Assembly (NCBI GenBank): GCA_036013505.1
Contig: CP107851.1
Coordinates: forward strand, 9,162,001-9,226,000
Reading direction: 5' to 3'
DNA: 64,000 nt
From: Streptomyces sp. NBC_00510
GTDB lineage: Bacteria > Actinomycetota > Actinomycetes > Streptomycetales > Streptomycetaceae
In this document: piece by piece, positions 41,276 through 49,783 of the stretch
How positions within the stretch are numbered: the first letter of the stretch is position 1
Layout: the number at the start of each line of letters is the position of its first letter
Program-made: the position numbers and the translations under genes
The notes under the pieces: model-generated
Seen by the model: only the letters and a program-made list of their open reading frames with translations
Database searches by the model: none
What the model was told of the DNA's origin: nothing

Positions 41276-43030
41276 ATGGGAAGCCACAGCAGCGAGGTCC
41301 GGGACGGCATGCGCATCGACTGGGACGTCCCGATCCCGATGGACGACGGAGTGGTGCTGCGGGCCGACGTCTTGCGTCCCGTGACGGAGGGACGCCATCC
41401 CGTGATCATGACCCACGGGCCCTACGCCAAGGGACTGGCCTTCCAGGAGGGCTACCCGGGCATGTGGGGGCCGCTGTCCGCCAAGTACCCGGACGTGACC
41501 GCCGGTTCGTCCAACCGGTACCAGAACTGGGAGACCGTCGACCCCGAGAAGTGAGTGCCGGACGGGTACGTGTGCGTCCGCGTGGACTCGCGCGGAGCCG
41601 GGCGTTCCCCCGGCGTCCTCGACATCTTTTCCCCGCGGGAGACCGAGGACTACCGCGCCTGCATCGAGTGGGCGGGCACCCGGCCGTGGAGCAACGGCAA
41701 GGTGGGCCTGCTCGGCATCTCGTACTACGCGGTGAACCAGTGGCAGGTGGCGGCGCTCCGGCCACCGCACCTGGCGGCCATCTGCCCCTGGGAGGGGGCC
41801 AGTGACCTCTACCGGGAGTTCGCCCGCCACGGCGGGATCCTCAACACCTTCACCTCCGTGTGGTACCCCGTTCAGGTCGCCTCGGTGCAGCACGGCGTCG
41901 GCGAGCGCGGCGCGCGCAACCCCACCACCGGCGCGTATGTGGCGGGCCCGGGCACGCGTCCGGAGCCGGAGCTGGTGGGGCTCCGCACCGACGCCCCCGC
42001 CGAACTGCTCTCCCGCCCCCTGGACGACACCTACTACCGGGAGCGCTCACCGGACCTCGGGAAGATCACCGTGCCCGTGCTCTCCGCCACCAACTGGTCG
42101 CACCACCTGCACACCCGGGGCGGCTTCGAAGGGTTCGCCCGCGCAGGCTCGGCGCAGAAGTGGCTGGAGGTGCACGGCCTGGAGCACTTCGCGGAGTTCT
42201 ACACCGACTACGGCGTGGCCCTGCAGAAGCGCTTCTTCGGCCACTTCCTGAAGGACGAGGACACCGGCTGGGACCGGCAGCCGCCCGTCCAGCTGAACGT
42301 CCGTCACGTGGACGGGACGTTCGAGCGGCGTCAGGAGCAGGAATGGCCCCTGGCGCGGACCCGGTGGACCGAACTCCACCTGCAGCCGGGCACGATGGCC
42401 TTGAGCACGGAGGCGGTCCCGCAGGAGCGGAGCGCCGACTTCGACGCGGCCGGTGACGGACTGACCTTCACCACCGAGCCGTTCCCCGAGGACGCCGAGA
42501 TCACCGGGCCCGCGGCCGCCCGCCTCCACATCGCCTCCACGACGGCCGACGCGGACCTGTTCCTCACCCTGCGGGTGCTCGACTCGGACGGGAAGGACGT
42601 CACCTTCGTCAGCGGACTCGATCCCGCGGGCGTGATCGGAGCGGGCTGGCTGAGGGCCTCCCACCGTGCAACCGACCCCGGGCGCAGCCTGCCGTACCGG
42701 CCCTGGCACACCCACGACCGTCCCCAGCCGCTCACGCCGGGCGAGGTCGTCGCACTGGACGTCGAGATCTGGCCCACCTCCGTCGTGGTGCCCGCCGGCC
42801 ATCGCTTCGCCCTCACCGTCATGGGACGCGACTTCGAACTGCCCGGCGACGGCCCCTGGCCCAGCACCTACGGCGTACCGATGAAAGGACACGGCATCTT
42901 CCTGCACAACGACCCCGACGACCGCCCGGACGAGGTCTTCACCGGCACGACCACCCTCGTCTCGGGCCCCGCCCACCCCTCCTACCTGCTGCTCCCCTTC
43001 GTACCCCGGAGCGCGCGGCAGGCGCCGTGA
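41276..43030 (+). pseudogene. CocE/NonD family hydrolase split by an in-frame TGA
   Basis: The gene starts at ATG 41276 and ends at 43030 in one frame (about 584 codons) apart from TGA at 41552-41554. Residues before and after the stop join naturally: D-P-E-K-[stop]-V-P-D-G-Y-V-C-V-R; homologues have Trp there (TGG), so a single G-to-A change explains it. Downstream features are intact: nucleophile S149 in G-L-L-G-I-S-Y-Y, His in H-G-L-E-H-F, and the C-terminal jelly-roll. A GTG directly after the stop could restart translation, but the product would lack the oxyanion region. Either a new nonsense mutation, readthrough, or a base-call error. Confidence 0.85.
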
Positions 43031-43037
43031 CGGCGGG

Positions 43038-43075
43038 CGTGGGCCCCGCGGCGCGGAGGAACCGCGGGGCCCACG
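43038..43075. terminator. Hairpin terminator after the CocE-type gene
   Basis: 14-bp perfect stem (43038-43051 with 43062-43075), 10-nt loop, 8 nt after the hydrolase stop and just after the stop of the convergent small membrane gene (43079). Confidence 0.8.
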
Positions 43076-43078
43076 GGT

Positions 43079-43354
43079 TCACGTGCTCGTGTCCACGTGC
43101 TGCCACAGGATCCGGCCGCCCGCGAGGACGTGGTCGGCGAAGTACATGCCGTACAGGACGAGGGCCACGCCGACCGCCGTGGCGACGAGGCGCTGCAGGC
43201 GCCGGTGCCGGCCGCCGATCGCCGGGACCACGGCGAACGCCTTGTTGAGGAAGCGCGTCGTACGGGCCGGGACCAGGGCGAGACAGAGGCCGAGCCCGAT
43301 CATCGCGCACGCCGCCAGTACCGCGACCAGCGACGCCCCCGCGAACCCGCGCAC
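43079..43354 (-). CDS. Small membrane protein
   Basis: 91 residues from GTG 43354 with GGGGAG 7 nt upstream. Two transmembrane segments (about 6-28 and 57-75) joined by a basic loop (F-L-N-K-A-F-A-V-V-P, G-G-R-H-R-R). H-V-D-T is near the end. No family recognised. It faces the CocE gene across a terminator. Confidence 0.65.
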   Translation of the reverse strand: MRGFAGASLVAVLAACAMIGLGLCLALVPARTTRFLNKAFAVVPAIGGRHRRLQRLVATAVGVALVLYGMYFADHVLAGGRILWQHVDTST

Positions 43355-43505
43355 CGACCCACTCCCCGCGCTCTTCCGGCGCCACCCCGCCGGGCGTCGT
43401 CAACGCCGGCGACAGGGCGGATCCCCGGGAAGCGGCGTTGACGGGACCCATACGCGGTACGGATCCCTGCGGCGACAGAAGATCCGCACAGCGCAGGGGA
43501 GACCC

Positions 43506-44198
43506 ATGACCGTCTCACTGATCACCGGAGGCACCAGGGGCCTCGGCCGGGAGACCGCCCGACGGCTGATCGAGCTGGGGCACACCGTGCACGTCGGCGG
43601 CCGCGACGAGAGCCGCGGCCGTGCGGCCGCCGACGAGCTCGGCGCCCACTTCGTCCCCCTCGACGTGACCGACGACGCCTCCGTCACGGCGGCCGCGGCC
43701 GACCTCACCCGCCGGGAGGGCCGGCTCGACGTCCTGGTCAACGGCGCCGGGGCGTTCGAAGGCATGCGCGGGGCCGAGGAGGTCACGGCGGCCGTCATGC
43801 GCCACGTCTTCGAGACCAACGTCTTCGGCGTCGTGCGGATGACGCATGCCTTCCTGCCCCTGCTGGCGGTATCCCAGGCACCCGTCATCGTCAACGTGAG
43901 CTCGGCGTTCGGCTCGTTCGGCCTGGTCACCGACCCGGGCCGCCCGGAGGCCCGCATCCTCCTGCCGGTATTCGCGTCGTCGAAGGCGGCGCTGAACATG
44001 CTCACGGTGCAGTACGCCAAGGCCCTGCCCGGCCTGCGTGTCAACGCCGCCGAGCCCGGGCTGACCGGGGCCGACCCGTTCGGAACGGGCAACGGGACGG
44101 TCGGGGAGGGCGCCGAGGCGATCGTCCGGCTGGCGACCCTCGGCCCGGACGGTCCCACCGGCACCTTCTCCGGGCCGGACGGCGCCCTGCCCTGGTGA
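43506..44198 (+). CDS. SDR-family protein lacking the catalytic tyrosine
   Basis: 230 residues from ATG 43506 with GGGGAG upstream. It is close along its whole length to the SDR at 37574 and shares the C-terminal G-A-L-P-W. The nucleotide motif T-G-G-T-R-G-L-G is present and N-N-A-G is changed to N-G-A-G. At the active site Y-x3-K reads F156-A-S-S-K160 (TTC codon), so the general acid/base is gone. It may bind NAD(P) without reducing a substrate, or use another residue. Single gene. Confidence 0.88.
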   Translation: MTVSLITGGTRGLGRETARRLIELGHTVHVGGRDESRGRAAADELGAHFVPLDVTDDASVTAAAADLTRREGRLDVLVNGAGAFEGMRGAEEVTAAVMRHVFETNVFGVVRMTHAFLPLLAVSQAPVIVNVSSAFGSFGLVTDPGRPEARILLPVFASSKAALNMLTVQYAKALPGLRVNAAEPGLTGADPFGTGNGTVGEGAEAIVRLATLGPDGPTGTFSGPDGALPW

Positions 44199-44220
44199 TC
44201 CCCGCGGTCGGCGCCGCCGG

Positions 44221-45468
44221 TCAGCCCACGTTGCGGTCCCGCCCCGCGAGCAGGCCGGCGACCAGCTGCGCCACCATCAGGACGGCCATGAGGACCAGCG
44301 GGACCCGCCAGCCGCCGGTGTGCTCGTAGAGCGCGCCGACCAGGAACGGGACGGGGATCGACAGCAGGTAGCCGGCGCTCTGCGCGAAGGCGGAGAGCCG
44401 CACCACCGTCGCGCTGTTCCGGCCGCGCAACCCGATCATCGTCAGGGCCAGCGGGAAGGAGCAGTTGGCGACGCCCAGCAGCACGGCCCACACCCACGGC
44501 GCGGCAGCCGGTGCCGCCCACAGCCCCGCGTACCCGGCCAGCCCGAACACCCCGAGCACGACCGCGATGCCGCTCTGCCGCCGCAGCCGCCCCGCGAGGG
44601 CCGAGAGCGCGAAGGACAGCGGCACGCCCAGCAGTGAGGTGACGGCGAACAACAGGCCCGCGGTCCCGGCCGACAGCCCCGCGTCCCGGAACACCTGGGG
44701 CAGCCAGCCGATGACGACGTAGGCGGCACCGGCCTGCAGGCCGAAGTACGCGGCCAGCGCCCATGCCGTGGGGGAGCGGGTCATCCGCACGCCGGGTCCG
44801 GACCCGGCGCCGGGTGGCCCGGGTGCGGGTTGCGGCGTCCGGTCCGCCGTACGGACGCGCGCCAGCACGAGCCACGGGGGCACGGCGACGGCGGCGACCA
44901 CGCCCCAGGCCCCCAGCCCCCACCGCCAGTCGCCGCCGAAAGCCCCGGACAGCGGCACGGTGGCGGCCGCCGCGACCGAGGCACCCAGGTTGAGGGCCAT
45001 GGAGTACAGGCCGGTCATACGGCCGACCTGATCGGGGAAGCGCTGCTTGACCACCACCGGCAGCAGCACGTTGGCCACGGCGATCCCGGCGAGCGCGACT
45101 GCGCTGAGCGCCAGGAACAGCGCGGTGCCCCCGGCGAGGGGCCGCAGCACCAGGCCCACGGCGACCACGGCCGTGCCCGCCGCCACGACCGCCGAGGGCC
45201 CGTACCGGCGGGCGAGCCCGGGCGCGGCGAAGCCGACCAGGGCGAAGCAGAGCGCCGGCACGGAAGTGAGCAGCCCGGCGACGGCTCCGCTCATCCCGAG
45301 GGCGGCGCGCGCTTCTGCCAGGACGGGCCCGAGGCTCGTGACGGCGGGGCGGAGGTTGAAGGCCACCAGGAGCAGCGCCACCACCGCCAGGCCGCCGGTG
45401 CGGGCACGGGGCCGTCCCGGGTTCCGCCGTTCCGCGGAACGGCTCGGAACCCTCCGGCGTATAATCAT
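44221..45468 (-). CDS. CynX/NimT-family MFS transporter
   Basis: 415 residues, twelve helices. The opening R-T-G-G-L-A-V-V-A-L-L-L-V-A-F-N-L-R-P-A-V-T-S-L-G-P is diagnostic of the CynX/NimT (cyanate/2-nitroimidazole) group, known for drug or anion export. No ribosome site precedes ATG 45468, so the start may be leaderless or further in. The start codons of this gene and of the GntR gene are 3 bp apart on opposite strands, and a GTTCCGCGGAAC palindrome lies within its first codons, so the GntR protein very likely controls it. Confidence 0.9.
   Translation of the reverse strand: MIIRRRVPSRSAERRNPGRPRARTGGLAVVALLLVAFNLRPAVTSLGPVLAEARAALGMSGAVAGLLTSVPALCFALVGFAAPGLARRYGPSAVVAAGTAVVAVGLVLRPLAGGTALFLALSAVALAGIAVANVLLPVVVKQRFPDQVGRMTGLYSMALNLGASVAAAATVPLSGAFGGDWRWGLGAWGVVAAVAVPPWLVLARVRTADRTPQPAPGPPGAGSGPGVRMTRSPTAWALAAYFGLQAGAAYVVIGWLPQVFRDAGLSAGTAGLLFAVTSLLGVPLSFALSALAGRLRRQSGIAVVLGVFGLAGYAGLWAAPAAAPWVWAVLLGVANCSFPLALTMIGLRGRNSATVVRLSAFAQSAGYLLSIPVPFLVGALYEHTGGWRVPLVLMAVLMVAQLVAGLLAGRDRNVG
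45429..45440. promoter_or_regulatory. Operator-like palindrome at the CynX/GntR divergent start
   Basis: GTTCCGCGGAAC, a perfect 12-bp palindrome in the first codons of the transporter gene and 32 nt upstream of the GntR start. Confidence 0.45.
45460..45465 (+). promoter_or_regulatory. TATAAT -10 element of the GntR gene (leaderless)
   Basis: A consensus TATAAT ends 6 nt before ATG 45472, which fits a leaderless message, common in Streptomyces. No ribosome site is present. The -35 is unclear. Confidence 0.6.
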
Positions 45469-45471
45469 GGG

Positions 45472-46149
45472 ATGAGTCTACGTCCCGTGCCACGTCCGTC
45501 CGGGCTCTTCGAGCAGGTCGTGTCCGGACTGCGCCGCCAGATCACCTCCGGGGCCTGGCCGGTGGGCTCGCGCATCCCGACCGAGCCGGAACTCGTCCGG
45601 CAACTGGGCGTGGCCCGCAACACCGTCCGCGAGGCCGTCCGCGCGCTCGCCCACAACGGGCTGCTGGACATACGCCACGGCTCGGGGACGTACGTCGCGG
45701 CGACCAGCGAGCTCGCGGGGGTGATGCAGCGCCGCTTCGAGGAAGCCGGGCAGCGGGACGTGACCGAGGTGCGCGGCGCCCTGGAGTCGGCCGCGGCCGG
45801 CCTGGCCGCGACGCGCCGCACGGAGGACGACCTCGCCCGCCTCGACACGCTGCTGGACCAGCGGGAACACGCGTGGGCCTCGGGTGACCGGGACGCCTTC
45901 GTGGACGCGGACAGCGCCTTCCACCTGGCCGTGGTGGCCGCCTCGCACAACGAGGTGCTGGCCGAGCTCTACGCGGACCTGGGCCAGGTCGTCAGGGACT
46001 CGCTGAAGGAGCACTTCGGCGCCCCTGCGCTGCGCCCGGAGGACTACATGGACCACGCGCGTCTGCTGGACGCAGTCCGCGCAGGCGACGCGGCCTTGGC
46101 GGCCGGTGAAGCCGCCTCCCACACCTCGGGCTGCCGGTTCGGCGGCTGA
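45472..46149 (+). CDS. GntR/FadR-type regulator
   Basis: 225 residues from ATG 45472, without a ribosome site and with TATAAT 6 nt before it. GntR helix-turn-helix (I-P-T-E-P-E-L-V-R-Q-L-G-V-A-R-N-T-V-R-E-A-V-R-A-L) and an FCD effector domain with metal-binding H (D-S-A-F-H-L-A-V-V, near residue 150). FadR-type proteins bind small organic acids. It shares its promoter region with the divergent CynX-type transporter. Confidence 0.92.
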   Translation: MSLRPVPRPSGLFEQVVSGLRRQITSGAWPVGSRIPTEPELVRQLGVARNTVREAVRALAHNGLLDIRHGSGTYVAATSELAGVMQRRFEEAGQRDVTEVRGALESAAAGLAATRRTEDDLARLDTLLDQREHAWASGDRDAFVDADSAFHLAVVAASHNEVLAELYADLGQVVRDSLKEHFGAPALRPEDYMDHARLLDAVRAGDAALAAGEAASHTSGCRFGG

Positions 46150-46171
46150 ACCCGCCCGGGCCTGCGGCCCG

Positions 46172-46534
46172 TCAGGCCGGCAACGCGCCCGTCCGCGTGG
46201 CTTCCTCCCTGAGTCGTGCGGCGGTCTTCGTGACGTCGTAGCCGGGTCCGACGCCGTTGACGAGGATGACCTCGCCCTCGAGATGGCGCGTGCGGAGCGG
46301 AAGGATCTCCTGGTAGGCGTTCGACCCGTACCAGGCCCGTGCCCGGTCCATGTCCGGGAACTCGATCAGGACGATCGTCCCGGGCCACCGCCCCTCGACG
46401 ACCTCCACGGTCGCGCCGTGGACGATGAAGCGGCCGCCGAAAGGGTCCAGAGTGTCCTGGATGCGCTCCATATAGGTGAAGACCTCCTCGTGGGGCTGCG
46501 CGGGACGAAGGTGGCCGACGGCGTAGGCGGTCAT
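46172..46534 (-). CDS. DUF1330 protein
   Basis: 120 residues from ATG 46534 with AGGGAG 7 nt upstream. DUF1330 (dimeric alpha-beta barrel) is marked by I-V-L-I-E-F-P-D-M-D-R-A-R-A-W-Y near residue 70 and G-G-R-F-I-V-H-G-A near 35. Function unknown; the fold is that of small monooxygenase-like proteins. Single gene, convergent with the GntR gene (22 bp apart). Confidence 0.88.
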   Translation of the reverse strand: MTAYAVGHLRPAQPHEEVFTYMERIQDTLDPFGGRFIVHGATVEVVEGRWPGTIVLIEFPDMDRARAWYGSNAYQEILPLRTRHLEGEVILVNGVGPGYDVTKTAARLREEATRTGALPA

Positions 46535-47081
46535 GGATGCTCCCTGGGGTCGTGGTCCGTGGTGCGTGGTGTCCGGTGTGCGTCCTGCCGGACGTCCTTG
46601 ATCCTGCCGGGCCCGTGCGGGCCGGTCGATGACGCCGGAGGTAATGAGGGGCGTGCGAGCTTCATCACATTCGGGTCATATCGGCATGGTTCGGACGAGG
46701 CTACGAGGCCCGGCGCAACGGCACCCCTGGGGAGATCGCCGGCGGCCGGGGTGACGGTCGCCCTCCCGGGTGGCGGCGACGGCTTGCGGCGGCCGCTTCC
46801 GTCTGGCCGACCGGCTGACAACGACACGTCGCGTCACGAGAGTTGGTGCATCCGGCACGCCAAGGCGGCGGCGCGGAACGGCGTCACGCCACGGCCGCGC
46901 GTCGGCCCCCGGGTGCGTCCCGGTGAACCGTCCGGCCACCCGGGGACGTGGCCGCGACGGGCCCCGCCGGGGCCGTCGCGGCCCCGGCCGGACGTAGTCG
47001 ACGTCACATCCCGTTCTGCCCAACCGTCCGCCCACACTGGGCAGTCAGCCCGGCCGGCAGCAACCCGATGGACGGAGTGAC
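46535..47081. other. 547-bp region without a gene, with a large hairpin
   Basis: No frame is convincing. A hairpin with a bulge lies at 46950-46983 (GGCCGCGACGG / CCGTCGCGGCC). The promoter and signal for the DUF1330 gene (left) and the beta-lactamase-like gene (right) must be here. I do not see an RNA gene. Confidence 0.5.
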
Positions 47082-47936
47082 ATGGGTCATACCCGAATAT
47101 CCCGGCGCGCCACGGCCGCCGCGGTCCTCGCAGGCGTGGCGGTCCCCGTGGCGGCAGGAGCCGCGACGGCGGAGGCCGCCGCCGCGACGCCCCAGGTGAG
47201 CTGCAGCTCGGCGGCGCCCGGACTGGCCGCGAAACTGCAGCGGGACATCACGTCGGCGCTGGAGGGCGGCACCGCCCGCACGGCCGTTTCCGTGCACGAC
47301 CGCACGACCGGCACGTCGTGCACGCTCCGCGCGGACCAGCACTTCGACTCCGCCAGCACGGTCAAGGTCACCGTCCTGGCGACCCTGCTCCGGGACGCAC
47401 AGCAGCACCACCGCCACCTCACCTCCCGTGAGGCCGGGCTCGCCACCGCCATGATCACGAAGTCGGACAACGACGCCACGACCGCGCTGTGGAAGCAGCT
47501 CGGCGTCACCAAGGTCGACGACTTCCTGTCCGCTGCGGGGATGAGCCACACCGTGCCGGACGGCGCCGGGGCCTGGGGTCTCACCCAGATCACCGCCGGG
47601 GACGAGCAGAAGCTGATGGACCTGCTCACGGCGCCGAACGCCGTGCTCGGCGACAACGCGCGCGCCTACGCCCTCAAGCTGATGAACGAGGTCGTCCCCT
47701 CCCAGCGCTGGGGCACCCCCGCGGGCGCCCCGGAATCCGCGGTCGTCCACGTCAAGAACGGCTGGCTCTCCCGCGCCACCCACGGTTGGCGGGTGCACAG
47801 CCTGGGCGCCTTCACCGGCGGCGGGCACGACTACAGCATCACCGTCCTCACCGACGACGACGCGACGATGGCCTCCGGCATCGCCACCATCGAGGGCGTC
47901 TCCCGGGCGGTCCACCAGGACCTCGACGCGGCCTAG
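47082..47936 (+). CDS. Secreted class A beta-lactamase-like serine hydrolase
   Basis: 284 residues from ATG 47082 with GGAG upstream. Signal peptide (residues 1-33) rich in Ala. The nucleophile motif is S92-T-V-K95, S-D-N at 128-130, and the third motif is K-N-G (in H-V-K-N-G-W, near residue 225), where true beta-lactamases have K-T-G. The N instead of T weakens the case for an active beta-lactamase; a wall-modifying peptidase or a divergent lactamase is possible. The enzyme is exported. Monocistronic. Confidence 0.88.
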   Translation: MGHTRISRRATAAAVLAGVAVPVAAGAATAEAAAATPQVSCSSAAPGLAAKLQRDITSALEGGTARTAVSVHDRTTGTSCTLRADQHFDSASTVKVTVLATLLRDAQQHHRHLTSREAGLATAMITKSDNDATTALWKQLGVTKVDDFLSAAGMSHTVPDGAGAWGLTQITAGDEQKLMDLLTAPNAVLGDNARAYALKLMNEVVPSQRWGTPAGAPESAVVHVKNGWLSRATHGWRVHSLGAFTGGGHDYSITVLTDDDATMASGIATIEGVSRAVHQDLDAA

Positions 47937-47966
47937 GAGCGCGCCGCGTCCGCCCCTCCACGCAAC

Positions 47967-48005
47967 GGCTGGACTGAATGTCCAGTCTGGACGTACAGTC
48001 CAGCC
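47967..48005. promoter_or_regulatory. Nested palindromic operator touching the YheO start codon
   Basis: GGCTGGACTG (47967-47976) and CAGTCCAGCC (47996-48005) are 10-bp perfect arms enclosing a second palindrome, GTCCAG-T-CTGGAC (47980-47992). This gives four TGGAC-type half-sites in 39 bp, ending directly before ATG 48006. A repressor here would block initiation, consistent with autoregulation by the YheO-type protein. Confidence 0.65.
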
Positions 48006-48653
48006 ATGGAGAAGGCGCGACTCGACGAGAACGACCCCCGGGTGCGGCAGTGGGCCCCGGTCTGCCAGGCCGTGGCCCTGCTGCTGAGCCCGTACGCCGA
48101 GGTGGTCCTGCACGACGTGGCCGACGACCGCGTGCTGGGCATCTGGAACCCCATGTCGCGGCGTACCGCCGGCGACCCCTCGCTGCTGGGCGAGCTGGAG
48201 CGGCTGGACCCGTCGGCGCACGACGTGTACGGCCCGTACGAGAAGCCGCTCGCCGACGGGCGCCGGCTCTCGTCCGTCAGCGCGGTCCTGCGGGACGGCG
48301 ACGGCGAGCCCTCCGCGGTGCTGTGCGTCAACCTCGACCGGACCCCGCTGGAGCAGGCGGCCTCCGTGCTCTCCGCCTTCGCCGCGCCCACCGTGCCGCA
48401 CCCCGAGCCGCTCTTCGAGCAGGACTGGACCGAGCACGTGCAGCGGACCGTCGGCACCTACACCCGTGACCGGGGCTGCCCGGTGGAACGCCTCGGCCGC
48501 GAGGACCGCCTCGCGATCCTCGAGGAGCTCGACCGGGCCGGGGTGTTCGCGATGCGCCGCGCCGTGCCCGTCGTGGCCGGCGCCCTGCAGGCGTCCCGCT
48601 CCACCGTCTACGCCCTGCTCGCCGATCTCAAAGCGCAGAGGAAGCACCCGTGA
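48006..48653 (+). CDS. YheO/DauR-type transcriptional regulator (PAS_6-like + HTH)
   Basis: 215 residues from ATG 48006, with no ribosome site; the operator occupies the upstream DNA, suggesting a leaderless message. The N-terminal ~110 residues form a YheO PAS-like domain (P-Y-A-E-V-V-L-H-D, G-E-P-S-A-V-L-C-V-N-L-D), and the C-terminus has a helix-turn-helix (L-Q-A-S-R-S-T-V-Y-A-L-L). In Pseudomonas the relative DauR controls D-arginine genes including an ornithine-cyclodeaminase-like DauB; the third gene here is of that family. Its stop overlaps the next start (GTGA). Confidence 0.87.
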   Translation: MEKARLDENDPRVRQWAPVCQAVALLLSPYAEVVLHDVADDRVLGIWNPMSRRTAGDPSLLGELERLDPSAHDVYGPYEKPLADGRRLSSVSAVLRDGDGEPSAVLCVNLDRTPLEQAASVLSAFAAPTVPHPEPLFEQDWTEHVQRTVGTYTRDRGCPVERLGREDRLAILEELDRAGVFAMRRAVPVVAGALQASRSTVYALLADLKAQRKHP

Positions 48654-49783
48654 GCCGACTTCCCGACTTCCGGCTGGAAACGTACTTCTCCCGCTGGGAG
48701 TTCACCGTCCGTCACCATCTGACCGCCTCGGACGCGCAGTCCATGACCCTCCCCGAACTGCTGGAACTCGCCGACGCCGAGGACCGGCACGCCTGGGAGA
48801 CGCTCTCCCTCGGCTACACCCGGACCTTCGGCGACCCCGGGCTGCGCGAGGCGATCGCCGGAACGTACGAACGGGCGGGCGCCGACGACGTGATCTGCTT
48901 CGCAGGCGCGGAGGAGGCGCTCTACCTCGCGATGCAGGTGCTCCTCGGCCCCGGCGACCACGCCGTCGTCGTCACCCCCAACTACCAGGCCGCGGAGACC
49001 GTGCCGCTCTCCCTGTGCGAGGTGACGGGCGTGCCGCTCGACCCCGAGCGGGACTGGGCCCTGGACGTGGACCGGGTGGCCGCGGCGCTCCGCCCCACCA
49101 CCCGCGTCGTGTCCGTCAACTTCCCCAACAACCCGACCGGCAAGGTCATCGACGCCGCCGACTTCGCGCGCCTGACCGAGCTCTGCGACGAGCGCGGCAT
49201 CCACCTGTTCAGCGACGAGGTCTACCGGGGCCTCGAACGCGACCCGGCCCGCACCCTGCCCCAGGCCGCCGACCTGTCGGAACGGGCGCTGTCGCTGAAC
49301 GTGACGTCCAAGTCGCTCGGGCTGCCCGGGCTGCGGATCGGCTGGATCGCCTGCCGGGACCGGGAGTTGCGCTCGCGCCTGGAGCGGGCCAAGCACTACA
49401 CCACGATCTGCAACGCCGCGCCGAGCGAGGTGCTCGCCCGGATCGCCCTCAAGGCGCGCGACCGGATCCTGGACCGCAACCGAGCCCTGATCGCCGCCAA
49501 CCTCCCGCTCTTCGACGCCTTCTTCGCCGAGTTCGACGCCTTGTTCAGCTGGCGCGCCCCGGACGGCGGCTGCGTCGCCTACCCCCGCTACCTCGGCGCC
49601 GACGGCGTGGAACACTTCTGCACCGAACTCGTCGAGCAGGCCGGGGTCCTGCTGCTGCCCGCGAGCATCTACCGCTCCGAGCTCACCGAGACGCCCGCCG
49701 ACCGCTTCCGCGTCGGCGTCGGGCGCCGCGACCCGGCCCCCGGACTCGACGCCCTCGCCGGCTGGCTGCGAGCACGCCGATGA
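48650..49783 (+). CDS. Class I/II PLP-dependent aminotransferase
   Basis: 377 residues from GTG 48650. Fold-type I signature N-F-P-N-N-P-T-G near residue 160, D-E-V-Y-R near 190, PLP lysine K221 in T-S-K-S-L-G-L-P-G-L-R-I-G-W, and a final R-F-R-V-G-V-G. Its place between a YheO regulator and an ornithine-cyclodeaminase-type dehydrogenase suggests interconversion of an amino acid and its keto/imino acid. It is coupled to both neighbours by overlapping codons. Exact substrate unknown. Confidence 0.92.
   Translation: MSRLPDFRLETYFSRWEFTVRHHLTASDAQSMTLPELLELADAEDRHAWETLSLGYTRTFGDPGLREAIAGTYERAGADDVICFAGAEEALYLAMQVLLGPGDHAVVVTPNYQAAETVPLSLCEVTGVPLDPERDWALDVDRVAAALRPTTRVVSVNFPNNPTGKVIDAADFARLTELCDERGIHLFSDEVYRGLERDPARTLPQAADLSERALSLNVTSKSLGLPGLRIGWIACRDRELRSRLERAKHYTTICNAAPSEVLARIALKARDRILDRNRALIAANLPLFDAFFAEFDALFSWRAPDGGCVAYPRYLGADGVEHFCTELVEQAGVLLLPASIYRSELTETPADRFRVGVGRRDPAPGLDALAGWLRARR

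Noticed and set aside
41552..41554. Selenocysteine or other recoding at the TGA
   Set aside because: Homologues have tryptophan at the position and no SECIS-like hairpin is evident; nonsense mutation or base-call error is simpler.
34252..43030. Biosynthetic gene cluster
   Set aside because: SDRs, SnoaL-like proteins and transporters are present, but no PKS, NRPS, terpene, RiPP or other core enzyme is found.
46531..46827. Minus-strand 98-residue reading frame
   Set aside because: Pro/Arg/Ser-rich composition, no ribosome site and no conserved-looking segment.
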